In this document: positions 19,463 to 29,403 of the stretch, piece after piece | Layout: each line of letters starts with the position of its first letter | Numbering within the stretch: position 1 is the first letter of the stretch | Source of the DNA: an uncultured Pelagibacteraceae bacterium | GTDB lineage: Bacteria > Pseudomonadota > Alphaproteobacteria > Pelagibacterales > Pelagibacteraceae | Direction of reading: 5' to 3' | DNA: 64,000 nucleotides | Assembly (NCBI GenBank): GCA_902580505.1 | Contig: CACHLB010000001.1 | Span: 117,324 to 181,323 of the forward strand | Program-made: the position numbers and the translations under genes | The notes under the pieces: generated by a model | What the model was told of the DNA's origin: nothing | Seen by the model: only the letters and a program-made list of their open reading frames with translations | The model's database searches: none

Positions 19463-20958
19463 TTTTTTTTTCTAAAAGTTGAAAAAATTTGCCAACCAAC
19501 AATTGTTATTGTGATCAATAATATTATTAGAGTTATTGGTCTATCCCATAAAAAATTAGGTGATCCATCACTTATTAATAGTGATCTTCTCAATGTTTCC
19601 TCCATTAGCCCCCCGAGTACAAAAGCCAATATTAAAGGTGGCATGGGGAAATCATAGAGCCTTAAAAAAGTTGCAACCACTGCAATACCTATCATTAAAA
19701 AAATATCAAAATTGTTAAATGACATTAAATATATTCCTGTTACTGAAAAAAATAAAATTAAAGGAATTAAGTAATTTCTCGGTACTGCTAAAATTCTAGC
19801 GATATAAGGAATTAAAGGTAAATTTAAAATTAAAAGCACTACCATACCAATGTACATTGACATAATAACCGACCAAAAAATTTCAGGGTTAGTTTGATAA
19901 AGTCTTGGTCCTGGCTGAATACCAAAACCTAAAAGAGCTCCAAGCATTACAGCAGTTGTACCACTTCCAGGAATTCCTAATGTTAGTAATGGAACAAATG
20001 AACCAGAGCAAGCTGCATTGTTTGCAGTTTCTGGTGCTGATAAACCATGAACGCTACCTTTTCCAAATTTTTGTTTTTCTTCTTCGTTTACATAATTTCT
20101 CTCCATTCCATATGCTAAGAAAGATGCAATTGTTGCTCCTGCGCCAGGTAAAACACCAATTAAGAAACCAAGTATAGATGACCTAGGTATTGTTTTAGCC
20201 ATTTTAATTGTTTCCTCTTTATTTACTTTAATTGAGCCTAATTCTGTTAATGAAATTTGTTTTGCAGCTCTGTTTGGATCTTTTCCTCTAAAAATAATCG
20301 TTAGAGCTTCACTCATTGCAAATGTTGCCATTACAATTAATACAAAGCTTATTCCATCAGTTAAGTTCATATTGTTAAATGTGAATCTTGTGATATCTGA
20401 CAATGAATCTTGACCAACTGTTGCTAGCATTAATCCTAAAACAACCATCATCATTGCCTTTAAAAACTGTCCTTTTGACGAAAATGCAGAAATTGCGGTT
20501 AAACCTAAGATCATTAATGCAAAATAATCAGGTGATCTAAAAGCTAAACTTACTTTTGACAAACTAGGGGCTGCAACTAATAAAAATATTGCAGAAATTG
20601 TTCCACCTGCGAATGAACTATAAGCGGCGATTGCTAAAGCTTTACCAGCTTTACCTTGTTGTGCCATTGGATAACCATCAAAAGCAGTAGCAACAGTTCC
20701 TGGTATTCCAGGTGCATTTAACAAAATTGAAGATGTAGATCCTCCAAATACTGCACCATAGTAAACTCCTGCCATTAAAATTAAACCTGTTGATGGATCA
20801 AAGCCGTAGGTAATTGGTATCATTAATGCAATTGCAGTCATTGGTCCAAGTCCAGGCAACATTCCAATTATTGTTCCTGCAAAACATCCAACCATCACCA
20901 TTAAAATATTTGTTAGAGATAAAGCAGTTGATAATCCGATAATTATTCCTTCGATCAT
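19459..20958 (-). CDS. tctA: Tripartite tricarboxylate transporter large permease
   Basis: GTIIGMLPGLGPMTAIALMIPITYG; GIPGSGTTAVMLGALLGFGIQPGP. Confidence 0.95.
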   Translation of the reverse strand: MIEGIIIGLSTALSLTNILMVMVGCFAGTIIGMLPGLGPMTAIALMIPITYGFDPSTGLILMAGVYYGAVFGGSTSSILLNAPGIPGTVATAFDGYPMAQQGKAGKALAIAAYSSFAGGTISAIFLLVAAPSLSKVSLAFRSPDYFALMILGLTAISAFSSKGQFLKAMMMVVLGLMLATVGQDSLSDITRFTFNNMNLTDGISFVLIVMATFAMSEALTIIFRGKDPNRAAKQISLTELGSIKVNKEETIKMAKTIPRSSILGFLIGVLPGAGATIASFLAYGMERNYVNEEEKQKFGKGSVHGLSAPETANNAACSGSFVPLLTLGIPGSGTTAVMLGALLGFGIQPGPRLYQTNPEIFWSVIMSMYIGMVVLLILNLPLIPYIARILAVPRNYLIPLILFFSVTGIYLMSFNNFDIFLMIGIAVVATFLRLYDFPMPPLILAFVLGGLMEETLRRSLLISDGSPNFLWDRPITLIILLITITIVGWQIFSTFRKKN

Positions 20959-21425
20959 CCCATAACTCCAATGTATTTTAAAAACGGATCACGAAGATAA
21001 ATGTTTAATAATCCGTGTAACAAATACATAAATGCAGCAACAAATGGGAAAGATAAAATAAACATCAGTCCCCATCTTCTTTCACCTAAGAAATAGTAAG
21101 ATGCAAAAAGAAATAAAGAAGTTGATATAAAATATCCAATTTTTAATATTACAGCAGCATATATTAGTGAGATAATTATAAGATAAATTATACTTTTGTA
21201 ATCTAAGTGTTTATGATTTACCTCTGTAGTAACTTTTTCAGGTAAAATTATTTTTAAACTCGATAAAATTATTCCTGCCCAACCTAAATATATTGGGAAA
21301 GTCCTAGCATTGAATGGTGCGTTTTCATCAAATGCAAATACTTGAATGTTGTATGCAGTGTATAGATAAAATACTGATAAAACTAAAAAAAGCAGTGAGA
21401 TAAATTTTGTAGGACTTATTCTCAC
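20955..21425 (-). CDS. tctB: Tripartite tricarboxylate transporter small permease
   Basis: 4-TM protein between tctC and tctA. Confidence 0.85.
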   Translation of the reverse strand: MRISPTKFISLLFLVLSVFYLYTAYNIQVFAFDENAPFNARTFPIYLGWAGIILSSLKIILPEKVTTEVNHKHLDYKSIIYLIIISLIYAAVILKIGYFISTSLFLFASYYFLGERRWGLMFILSFPFVAAFMYLLHGLLNIYLRDPFLKYIGVMG

Positions 21426-21441
21426 TGCTTTACATTCTTTA

Positions 21442-21459
21442 ATAATCTATAAAGATTAT
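21442..21459 (-). other. Short AT-rich stem-loop at the tctC/tctB junction
   Basis: ATAATCT(21442-21448)/AGATTAT(21453-21459), 4-nt loop, overlapping the tctC stop codon. Confidence 0.35.
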
Positions 21460-22430
21460 ATTACTCCAAGTTTTTTCATCAGAGCTGTCATTTCAACTGT
21501 TTGTTTTTCTAAGAACGCATCAAATTTAGAACCCGGGTTATAAATATTTACCCATGCATTTCTTTTTCTAACAGCTTCCCACTCTGGTGTCTTTTGAACA
21601 TCGCCAAGCATTTTAGAGATTTTGTTATAGTCACTCATACTCATGCTTTTTGGTGCGAAGAAACCTCTCCAGTTAACAAACTGAACATCATATCCTTGCT
21701 CTTTTAATGTTGGAGCTTCTGGTGCATCACCTACTCTTTCAGGAGCTGTGATACCAATTATTCTTACTTGATCTCTAGCACCCATTACTTCACCTAAGCC
21801 TGTTGAAAGTATTTGAGTTTCTCCAGACAAAAGTCCAGCAAGTGCTTTTCCACCAGCATCATACGGAACATAGATCACATCGTTTGGATTTGCTCCAGCT
21901 GCTTGGAAAGCTAACGCACCAATTAAGTGGTCCATACTTCCTCTTACAGATCCTCCAGCCATTTTAATTGACTTTGGATCTTTTTGATATTGATCAACTG
22001 CATCTTTGAAATTTTTGATAGGTGAATTTTTTGCAACAACTATTGCACCATAATCTCCAATTACACCTGCAATTGGTTTAACATCTTTATAAGATAAAGT
22101 GCCAGTACCTTTTACATAACCTTTGTGTCTTGTAATAGATCTTAACACCAATGGTGTTGACTGAACTAAAACTGTATCTTTCGGAGCGTTATTGATTAGG
22201 TAAGCCAAAGCCTTACCACCTCCACCACCTGACATGTTTTCAAATGATGCGCTTTTCAAAAAACCAGCTTTTGTTAATGCTTCTCCAGTACCTCTAGCAG
22301 TTCCATCCCAACCACCACCAGCACCACCGCCAATTAAAAAATGTAATTTTTCAACTGCAAATGAACTTGTTGATGAAAATAGAAGGAAAGCAGAGAATAA
22401 AACTGAAATAAAAGTTTTAATTAGTTTCAT
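21456..22430 (-). CDS. tctC: Tripartite tricarboxylate transporter substrate-binding protein
   Basis: Signal peptide MKLIKTFISVLFSAFLLFSSTSSFA; TctC-type body. The ORF start at 22472 is upstream of the likely start. Confidence 0.9.
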   Translation of the reverse strand: MKLIKTFISVLFSAFLLFSSTSSFAVEKLHFLIGGGAGGGWDGTARGTGEALTKAGFLKSASFENMSGGGGGKALAYLINNAPKDTVLVQSTPLVLRSITRHKGYVKGTGTLSYKDVKPIAGVIGDYGAIVVAKNSPIKNFKDAVDQYQKDPKSIKMAGGSVRGSMDHLIGALAFQAAGANPNDVIYVPYDAGGKALAGLLSGETQILSTGLGEVMGARDQVRIIGITAPERVGDAPEAPTLKEQGYDVQFVNWRGFFAPKSMSMSDYNKISKMLGDVQKTPEWEAVRKRNAWVNIYNPGSKFDAFLEKQTVEMTALMKKLGVI

Positions 22431-22491
22431 TATTTCCTCTCTTATTATATTTATGAAACCATCATTAAACATAAGTTATAAATTTTAGTCA

Positions 22492-23571
22492 ATGCTCAAA
22501 TACAATTTTTCCAAAAACATAAAGGAATATATTTTAGCTTTAGTAGGTAGTTATAAAGCTCTATTTATAGGACTTGTTGGTGGATACTTAGGTACTTTAA
22601 TTAATCTACCTTTGCCCTGGTTATTAGGATCTCTAGGTTTAAATTTATGTTTTGCATTTACAAATTTTAAAATAGTTTTTCCAACTAAATTATTAAATCC
22701 TATATTTTTAATTGTTGGTATAATTCTTGGTGGAACTTTAAATGTAACATTATTGTATAAAATTCATCTATGGATTTTTTCGTCATTAGCGATGTTAATC
22801 TGCACAATAGTCAGTACTATTCTTGCTGGTTATTATTTTTTTAAAGTTTGTAAATTTAGTAAATTCATTTCAGTTTTAGCAGCTCTTCCGGGCGCATTTG
22901 TTCCAATATCTGCAGCATTATTAGAATTTGGTAAATCAAAAAACGATAAAGGTGTTTTGATCCCTCAGGCTACAAGAGTGATATTTATTGTGAGTTTTGT
23001 GCCTATTTTTTTTATTAATAATTTAGGCTTCTCGGAAATGACAGGTTATAACTATGAAAATATCTATAACGAAAGATATTTTTTAGAAATATTATTTCTG
23101 TTAATAATTTGTTTCATTTTTGCAAACATCTTAAAAAATTATAAAATTCCATCACCTACTTTAGTTGGTGCAATGGCTTTATCTGGTGCTTTTTATACTT
23201 TTGAAATAATTAATGCCAGATTTCCAGATGCATTTATAAATATTGCATTTATATTTCTAGGCACCGCTTTAGGTACCAGATTAAACGGATTAAAAATTAA
23301 AGAATTATTATTTTTTATATTTCATGGAATAATAGTTAGTTCAATTTTGGTAATTGTTGCAATGATAACTGCTTATTTGCTCACTTATATAGGATTTGAA
23401 TTTATACCAACTTTTTTAAGTTTTGCACCTGGAGGAATTCATGAAATGGTTGTTATTAGTGTTGCTTATAACATAGATCCAATATTTGTGAGCTACCATC
23501 ATTTTTTAAGAATTTTCATAATAGTTTTATTTTTGCCCTTTTTATTATCAAAATTTAGAAAAACTAATTAA
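22492..23571 (+). CDS. AbrB-family integral membrane protein
   Basis: Two repeats of NLPLPWLLGSLGLNL and PSPTLVGAMALSGA type; SFAPGGIHEMVVISVAY. Confidence 0.82.
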   Translation: MLKYNFSKNIKEYILALVGSYKALFIGLVGGYLGTLINLPLPWLLGSLGLNLCFAFTNFKIVFPTKLLNPIFLIVGIILGGTLNVTLLYKIHLWIFSSLAMLICTIVSTILAGYYFFKVCKFSKFISVLAALPGAFVPISAALLEFGKSKNDKGVLIPQATRVIFIVSFVPIFFINNLGFSEMTGYNYENIYNERYFLEILFLLIICFIFANILKNYKIPSPTLVGAMALSGAFYTFEIINARFPDAFINIAFIFLGTALGTRLNGLKIKELLFFIFHGIIVSSILVIVAMITAYLLTYIGFEFIPTFLSFAPGGIHEMVVISVAYNIDPIFVSYHHFLRIFIIVLFLPFLLSKFRKTN

Positions 23572-24505
23572 TTGCTTCTTGCATTCTTTGAAATACTTTA
23601 TCTACTGAAAGTTTGGTTAAATCTGAAACTTGAATTGCTTTAAAATGTTCTCGCTCTATACTAACTTTTTTAGCTGTAGTATGTGATCCAAATAAAACCA
23701 ATCCTTTTACATTTAAATGTGCCGCCATATGTGCTGGGCCTGTATCATTAGATATAACAAAATAACTATCTTTAATTAATGATGAAAGTTGAGAAATATT
23801 AAGCGCTTTATCATTATCTAAAATAATATTAGCATCAATATCATTAGCTAATTTGATTTCATTTGGACCTGGGGCAATTAAAATTTGGATTTCATCTCTA
23901 AAAGTAGATTTAATTTTTTTTATCAATTCATTATAATATGGCCATCTTTTTATAGTTAAATGAGATGATGAAAAGGGGAATAAAATTAAATATTTGTTTA
24001 AATTATATTTTTTTTTGATTTCTGAAATATCCTCACAGCTCCAAGAAAAGTCTGGTTTAGTTACGTGATTAATTTTAATTCCTGAAAAATTTAATTGATG
24101 TTCAAAGCGGTTTAGAACAGTGTCTTTATCAAAATCAATCTTACTAGTTCCTTCAGGAAGTGTTGTTTCTGTCGATGACCAAATATCTGATGTTGCTTTT
24201 GGAAATAGAATATTTTTATAAAAACTAGTTCTTTTAGAATTTTGAAGGTCATAAACTTTAACAAATTTATATTTTTTTATCTTTCTCATTAATAAATATA
24301 AATAAATTAAGTTAAATCTAGAGAGTCGTTTATCTAAAATGACATCAGTTATATTTGGATTTTTTTTTAATAAATCGTAATAAGGTTTGGTTGATAGTAT
24401 ATAAAGATCATCATTTGGATGATTATCAGATATATCTTGAATTGCACCACTTGCCTGCGCTATATCACCTAAAGATCCATGTTTTATAATAAGTATATTA
24501 GACAT
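23564..24505 (-). CDS. Glycosyltransferase family 9 (heptosyltransferase-like)
   Basis: ILIIKHGSLGDIAQASGAI N-terminus; VISNDTGPAHMAAHLN. Confidence 0.92.
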   Translation of the reverse strand: MSNILIIKHGSLGDIAQASGAIQDISDNHPNDDLYILSTKPYYDLLKKNPNITDVILDKRLSRFNLIYLYLLMRKIKKYKFVKVYDLQNSKRTSFYKNILFPKATSDIWSSTETTLPEGTSKIDFDKDTVLNRFEHQLNFSGIKINHVTKPDFSWSCEDISEIKKKYNLNKYLILFPFSSSHLTIKRWPYYNELIKKIKSTFRDEIQILIAPGPNEIKLANDIDANIILDNDKALNISQLSSLIKDSYFVISNDTGPAHMAAHLNVKGLVLFGSHTTAKKVSIEREHFKAIQVSDLTKLSVDKVFQRMQEAIN

Positions 24506-24537
24506 ATTTTTAACAACTTAACATAATATCAATTTAT

Positions 24538-24927
24538 ATGAATAAAATTTTAGTAGAAGTATCAGTTGGAGAATTGCTGGATAAAATTTCAATTTTAGAA
24601 ATTAAATATGAAAAAATTAAAGATCCTGAGAAACTAAACTTTATAAATAATGAATATAAAATATTAAAAGATCAATTAAACACAAATATTAAAAATTACA
24701 GTGAAATTGAAAATTTATATAACTCACTAAAAGAAATTAATTCAAAGCTTTGGGTAATAGAAGATGACAAAAGGCTTTGCGAAAAAAATTCTGATTTTGG
24801 TGAAAAATTTATTAAATTATCAAGAGATGTTCACTTCCTAAATGATGAAAGAGCAAAATTAAAATTAGAAATAAATAATAAAACTGGTTCTAAAATTAAA
24901 GAAATTAAAGAATACACCAAATATTAG
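24538..24927 (+). CDS. DUF6165-like small coiled-coil protein
   Basis: VEVSVGELLDKISILEIKYEKIKDPEKL; helical protein divergent from the GT9 gene. Confidence 0.6.
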   Translation: MNKILVEVSVGELLDKISILEIKYEKIKDPEKLNFINNEYKILKDQLNTNIKNYSEIENLYNSLKEINSKLWVIEDDKRLCEKNSDFGEKFIKLSRDVHFLNDERAKLKLEINNKTGSKIKEIKEYTKY

Positions 24928-24929
24928 TT

Positions 24930-25652
24930 TTATTCCCAGTCAAACCTTTGAAAAGAGTCAAATATCTTAAAAATACCTTGTGACCATTGATTACAAACTT
25001 TTGAAAATTCAGGATCATTCATATTTAGACATTTAAGTGATGCTATTTTGATTTCATCTTTTTTTATCACAGCAAAGTCTATTGGTGGACCAACTGTTAA
25101 ATCACTTTTTAATGTAGAATCCATTGATATCAGTGCACACCTTGATGCATCTCCAATTGAGACTTTTGGGGTAATCACTCTATCTAAAATAGGTTTTCCA
25201 TATTTTACTTCACCTATAACTAAATATGGTTTGCTATCTGCTGGACGAATATAATTACCCTGAGGGTAAACTAAGTATAATTCAGGAGGCTGATCTTTTA
25301 TTTGACCACCGACAATAAAAGTTGAACCTAATAAAACACTATCAGTATTAATTCCTTGAGGAGATGAATGTTCAATATTTAAAGAGCCAATATAGGATGC
25401 AATTTGTTCAAAATCACTACAGGTGTTTAAATTCATAATACCTGTTTCACTTTTTAAATCTTTTTTTATTGAATTATAAACTGCTTGAGAAGTTCCAAGA
25501 TTTCCTGATGTAACAATTACTATTGTTCTATCTCCAACATCGTGTGTAAGCATTTTAGAATATATATTTACATTGTCCAATCCTGCATTTGTTCTGGAGT
25601 CTGATGCAAAAACTAGTCCTGTCTCTGTTTTAATTCCAATACAATAAGTCAT
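24930..25652 (-). CDS. Anbu-type proteasome-like peptidase
   Basis: MTYCIGIKTETGLVFASDSRTNAG: mature N-terminal Thr1, Asp17 and Lys32 in expected proteasome-like positions. Confidence 0.88.
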   Translation of the reverse strand: MTYCIGIKTETGLVFASDSRTNAGLDNVNIYSKMLTHDVGDRTIVIVTSGNLGTSQAVYNSIKKDLKSETGIMNLNTCSDFEQIASYIGSLNIEHSSPQGINTDSVLLGSTFIVGGQIKDQPPELYLVYPQGNYIRPADSKPYLVIGEVKYGKPILDRVITPKVSIGDASRCALISMDSTLKSDLTVGPPIDFAVIKKDEIKIASLKCLNMNDPEFSKVCNQWSQGIFKIFDSFQRFDWE

Positions 25653-25767
25653 ATAAAAGTTAACTATTTAAATTATATGTGATTACAATAAAACCCATTT
25701 ATTTCATATCAGATATCGAATTTAATCATTTGCTTATTTAACTCTTATGTAAAAAAATTAAGTTAAT

Positions 25768-27216
25768 ATGTCTGATTTTTGGAAAAATTACGATTCTAAA
25801 TCAACTTTTGATGGATATATCAGTAAAGAGAAGAAGTTGAGAAGTCATGCTAAGATCATTGCAGGCATACTTGAAAAATATGGAAAAAAAAAATTACAAG
25901 AAATTGAAAAAAATTGTCAAAGTACAATAAGCGCTAGAGGAATAAATTTTAGAGTTTATGCTGCAAATAATAGAGCTGAAGAGAAAAAATGGCCTTTAGA
26001 TATCATTCCTAGAATTATACCAAAAAGTCAATGGTTAAAGGTTGCAAAAGGACTTGCACAAAGAGTTAAGGCACTAAATTTATTTATCGATGACGTCTAT
26101 AATGCAAAAAAAATATTTAAAGACAAAGTAATACCTAAAGAATTAATTTTTAATTCTCCTTTATATTTAAAAGAATGTGAAGGTTTCTCCCCAAAACACA
26201 AAGCATGGTCAAATATATCTGGGATTGATCTTATAAAAAACATTGATGGGGATTTTTTAGTTCTTGAAGATAATTTAAGAGTGCCGTCTGGAGTTTCATA
26301 TATGCTGGAAAATAGAATGGTAATGAGAGATATTTTTCCAGAACTATTTACAAGATATAAAGTTTCTTCAGTTCATCAATATGCAAATAAATTATATAAT
26401 TGTATGACAGAGTGTATTCCAAAGAAAACTAATAACCCACACATGGTTTTATTAACACCCGGTATTTATAATTCAGCTTATTTTGAACACTCTTTTTTAG
26501 CAGAACAAATGGGAATAGCCTTGGTGGAAGGTAAAGATTTATTTGTTGAAAACGATCATGTTTATATGAAAACTGTCAAAGGTCCTTTGAAGGTAGATTG
26601 TATTTATAGACGAATAGATGACAATTTTATGGATCCAAAAGTTTTTTTTAAAGGATCCTTATTAGGTGTGCCTGGTGTTTTCAAATGTTGGAGAAAAGGA
26701 AATGTTGGAATAATAAATGCTTTGGGAACTGGTGTTGCAGATGATAAAGCAGTTTATTCCTATGTTAATAAAATGATAATTTACTATTTAGGTGAGCAAC
26801 CAATTATAGATCAAGTTGAAACTCTTCTTTGTGGAGATAAAAAAAATAGAGAACATGTTATAGACAATATCTCTAAATATGTTGTGAAACCTTCAAATGC
26901 ATCAGGAGGCTATGGAATTATGATTGGTCCTAAGGCCTCAAAAGCTGAAAAAGAAGAAATGATAAAAAATATCAAAAAAGATCCAAGAAATTACATTGCA
27001 CAACCATTAGAAATTCTTTCTACTGTTCCTACAATCACACCTGATAACATTGAACCAAGACATTTAGATTTAAGACCTTTTATTTTAACAGGTAAATCAA
27101 CTTATGTAACAACTGGTGGATTAACTAGAGTTGCTCTAAAAAAAGGCAGCACAATAGTTAACAGTTCTCAAGGTGGTGGGTCTAAAGATACTTTGATTGT
27201 GGATAGTAGAAATTAA
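25768..27216 (+). CDS. Circularly permuted type 2 ATP-grasp protein
   Basis: LEDNLRVPSGVSYMLENRMVMRD; VVKPSNASGGYGIMIGPKAS; TTGGLTRVA...GGGSKDTLI. Confidence 0.92.
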   Translation: MSDFWKNYDSKSTFDGYISKEKKLRSHAKIIAGILEKYGKKKLQEIEKNCQSTISARGINFRVYAANNRAEEKKWPLDIIPRIIPKSQWLKVAKGLAQRVKALNLFIDDVYNAKKIFKDKVIPKELIFNSPLYLKECEGFSPKHKAWSNISGIDLIKNIDGDFLVLEDNLRVPSGVSYMLENRMVMRDIFPELFTRYKVSSVHQYANKLYNCMTECIPKKTNNPHMVLLTPGIYNSAYFEHSFLAEQMGIALVEGKDLFVENDHVYMKTVKGPLKVDCIYRRIDDNFMDPKVFFKGSLLGVPGVFKCWRKGNVGIINALGTGVADDKAVYSYVNKMIIYYLGEQPIIDQVETLLCGDKKNREHVIDNISKYVVKPSNASGGYGIMIGPKASKAEKEEMIKNIKKDPRNYIAQPLEILSTVPTITPDNIEPRHLDLRPFILTGKSTYVTTGGLTRVALKKGSTIVNSSQGGGSKDTLIVDSRN

Positions 27217-27998
27217 ATTAGACTTGGTATTATTTTTCTTAAATCCATGGAAAGCTTAGGATTAATATTTGAATATATCACTCCCTTGCCTAATTTTTTT
27301 AAAGCTAATATTTTTCCGTCTGGTGAAATAATAGTAGTATGACCAAATGTTTCTCTTTTGGGGGTGTTTTTTCCAGTTTGAGCAGGTGCAAAAATATAAC
27401 AAAAATTTTCAATCGCTCTTGCTCTTAAAAGTGTTAACCAATGTTTTTGTCCAGTAAACTTTGTGAAAGCTGATGGAACAGCAATAAAACTCAATTTTTT
27501 TTTTGATAAATTTCTATAAAGTTCAGGAAATCTTAAATCAAAACAGATTGTAAAACCAATTTTACCCCAAGGCAATTTAGCAGTTACTAATTTATTTCCT
27601 GCTTTAAAAGTTTTACTTTCTTTATGTTGCTCTTTGTTTGGAATTTTAACATCAAACATATTAATTTTGTCGTAATATTTGACAATTTTTCCATTTGGTC
27701 CAACCAATATAGATCTATTTCTGAGTTTATTTTTAACCTTTACGCAGATTGATCCGAGTAAAATCCATTTCTTATATTTTTTTGAAACTTCTCTAATTTT
27801 CTTCAAAATCGGATCTTTATTCATTTCAAATGAATATTTAAAAAGTATTTCTCTACTACTGGACATCAAGGAAGAGGTTTCGGGTGTAATAATTAAGTCA
27901 GATTTATTTTTTATAGCTTGATTTACGTATTTAACAATATCTTTAAAATTATTTTCATAATTTTCTCCACTAGATAATTGTATGCATGCTATTTTCAT
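27213..27998 (-). CDS. Carbon-nitrogen hydrolase (nitrilase superfamily, Nit1/Nit2-like)
   Basis: Glu-Lys-Cys triad contexts TPETSS, YDKINMFDV, FTICFDLRFPELYR. Confidence 0.9.
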   Translation of the reverse strand: MKIACIQLSSGENYENNFKDIVKYVNQAIKNKSDLIITPETSSLMSSSREILFKYSFEMNKDPILKKIREVSKKYKKWILLGSICVKVKNKLRNRSILVGPNGKIVKYYDKINMFDVKIPNKEQHKESKTFKAGNKLVTAKLPWGKIGFTICFDLRFPELYRNLSKKKLSFIAVPSAFTKFTGQKHWLTLLRARAIENFCYIFAPAQTGKNTPKRETFGHTTIISPDGKILALKKLGKGVIYSNINPKLSMDLRKIIPSLI

Positions 27999-28672
27999 GT
28001 TTGAAACCCATATTTTTTTTCTAAATATTTAATAACATTATGAATTATAAAAGTCATAAACAAATAAATACCTCCTGCCACAATAAATACTTCTACTGGC
28101 TTAAACGTTGTTGAAATTATATATTTAGCAACACCCGTTAAGTCCATAAGAGTGACTGTACTTGCCAAAGATGTGCCTTTAAGCATTAAAATAATTTCAT
28201 TACCATAAGCTGGTAAAGATTGTTTAATTGCTATAGGAATTTGTATTTTTGTAAAAATAATTTTTGAAGGTATCCCTAGGCTTCTCCCAGCTTCTAAATA
28301 TCCGGGTTTTATAGTTTGAAAAGCTGATCTCAATATTTCTGATGTATAAGCACCAGTATTTAATGAAAATGCTATTATCGCACACCAATATGGTTCTTTT
28401 AAAACTACCCACAAAAATGTTGTTCTTAAGTATTCAATTTGACCTAATCCAAAATATATTATGAAGATTTGAACCAATAAAGGTGTTCCCCTAAAAATAT
28501 ATGAATATCCGTAAGCAAATTTATTAATCAACTTATTATTATTCATTCTCAAGATTGCAAAACCTAATCCAATAAAAAGACCAAGAATTAAAGATACAGA
28601 TAATAGTTTAAGAGTAATCAAGGTTGCATTTAGCAACTTTGGAAAACTACTAATCATTAATTCAATATCCAT
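27995..28672 (-). CDS. Polar amino acid-type ABC transporter permease
   Basis: Inner-membrane permease; YIFRGTPLLVQIFIIYFGL; EAGRSLGIPS EAA loop. Confidence 0.92.
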   Translation of the reverse strand: MDIELMISSFPKLLNATLITLKLLSVSLILGLFIGLGFAILRMNNNKLINKFAYGYSYIFRGTPLLVQIFIIYFGLGQIEYLRTTFLWVVLKEPYWCAIIAFSLNTGAYTSEILRSAFQTIKPGYLEAGRSLGIPSKIIFTKIQIPIAIKQSLPAYGNEIILMLKGTSLASTVTLMDLTGVAKYIISTTFKPVEVFIVAGGIYLFMTFIIHNVIKYLEKKYGFQT

Positions 28673-29364
28673 TAATAACCTTTGCTATATTTTGTTTCTA
28701 ATCTGTTTAATAATTGCATACTTAAAAATGTAAGTATTAAGTATAAAACTGCTGCAAATGAGTAAAAAAATAATGGATCTCTAGTTGAGCCAGCGGCAAT
28801 ATAAGATTGTCTCATTATTTCAACTAAACCAGTGACAGATATAAGAGAAGTATCTTTTAATGTAATTTGCCAAACATTACTTAGGTTTGGTATTGCTAGT
28901 CTTAGCATTTGAGGCAAAATAATTTTAAAGAAGTAAATATATTTATTAAAACCTAAAACTTTTGCAGCTTCAAACTGACCTTTGTCGATTGATTGTAGTG
29001 CTCCTCTAAATACTTCAGTCGAGTACGCTCCAGATATAATTCCTATTGAAAATGAACCAGTTAAAAAAGCATTAATTTCAATATAATCATTATAACCAAA
29101 TATAGAAGCAACAAACATAATTGCTCCACTTCCACCAAAGAAAAATAAATAAATTACAAGAAGCTCTGGTACACCTCTAATAACAGTGGTGTATGCATTA
29201 CCAATAGAGTTAAGAAATTTATTATTAGATAATTTTAGTGGAGTAAATAAAGCAGCAAATATAAAGCCTATTATCATTGCAGTTATGGAAACTGCAATTG
29301 TCATTAATGTTGCAAAGAATAACTCGTCTCCCCAACCTTTATCACCAAAATATAGAAGTTCCAT
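28672..29364 (-). CDS. Polar amino acid-type ABC transporter permease
   Basis: TTVIRGVPELLVIYLFFFGG; FEAAKVLGFNKY EAA loop. Confidence 0.92.
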   Translation of the reverse strand: MELLYFGDKGWGDELFFATLMTIAVSITAMIIGFIFAALFTPLKLSNNKFLNSIGNAYTTVIRGVPELLVIYLFFFGGSGAIMFVASIFGYNDYIEINAFLTGSFSIGIISGAYSTEVFRGALQSIDKGQFEAAKVLGFNKYIYFFKIILPQMLRLAIPNLSNVWQITLKDTSLISVTGLVEIMRQSYIAAGSTRDPLFFYSFAAVLYLILTFLSMQLLNRLETKYSKGY

Positions 29365-29370
29365 AATATA

Positions 29371-29390
29371 GGTGGCTAATTATAGCCACC
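29371..29390 (-). other. Perfect stem-loop between the PAAT binding-protein gene and its first permease
   Basis: GGTGGCTA(29371-29378)-ATTA-TAGCCACC(29383-29390). Confidence 0.7.
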
Positions 29391-29403
29391 CATAAATAAT
29401 TTA

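Noticed and set aside
22492-23571. AbrB-type transcription factor
   Set aside because: The protein is strongly hydrophobic with many TM helices; the family name is misleading.
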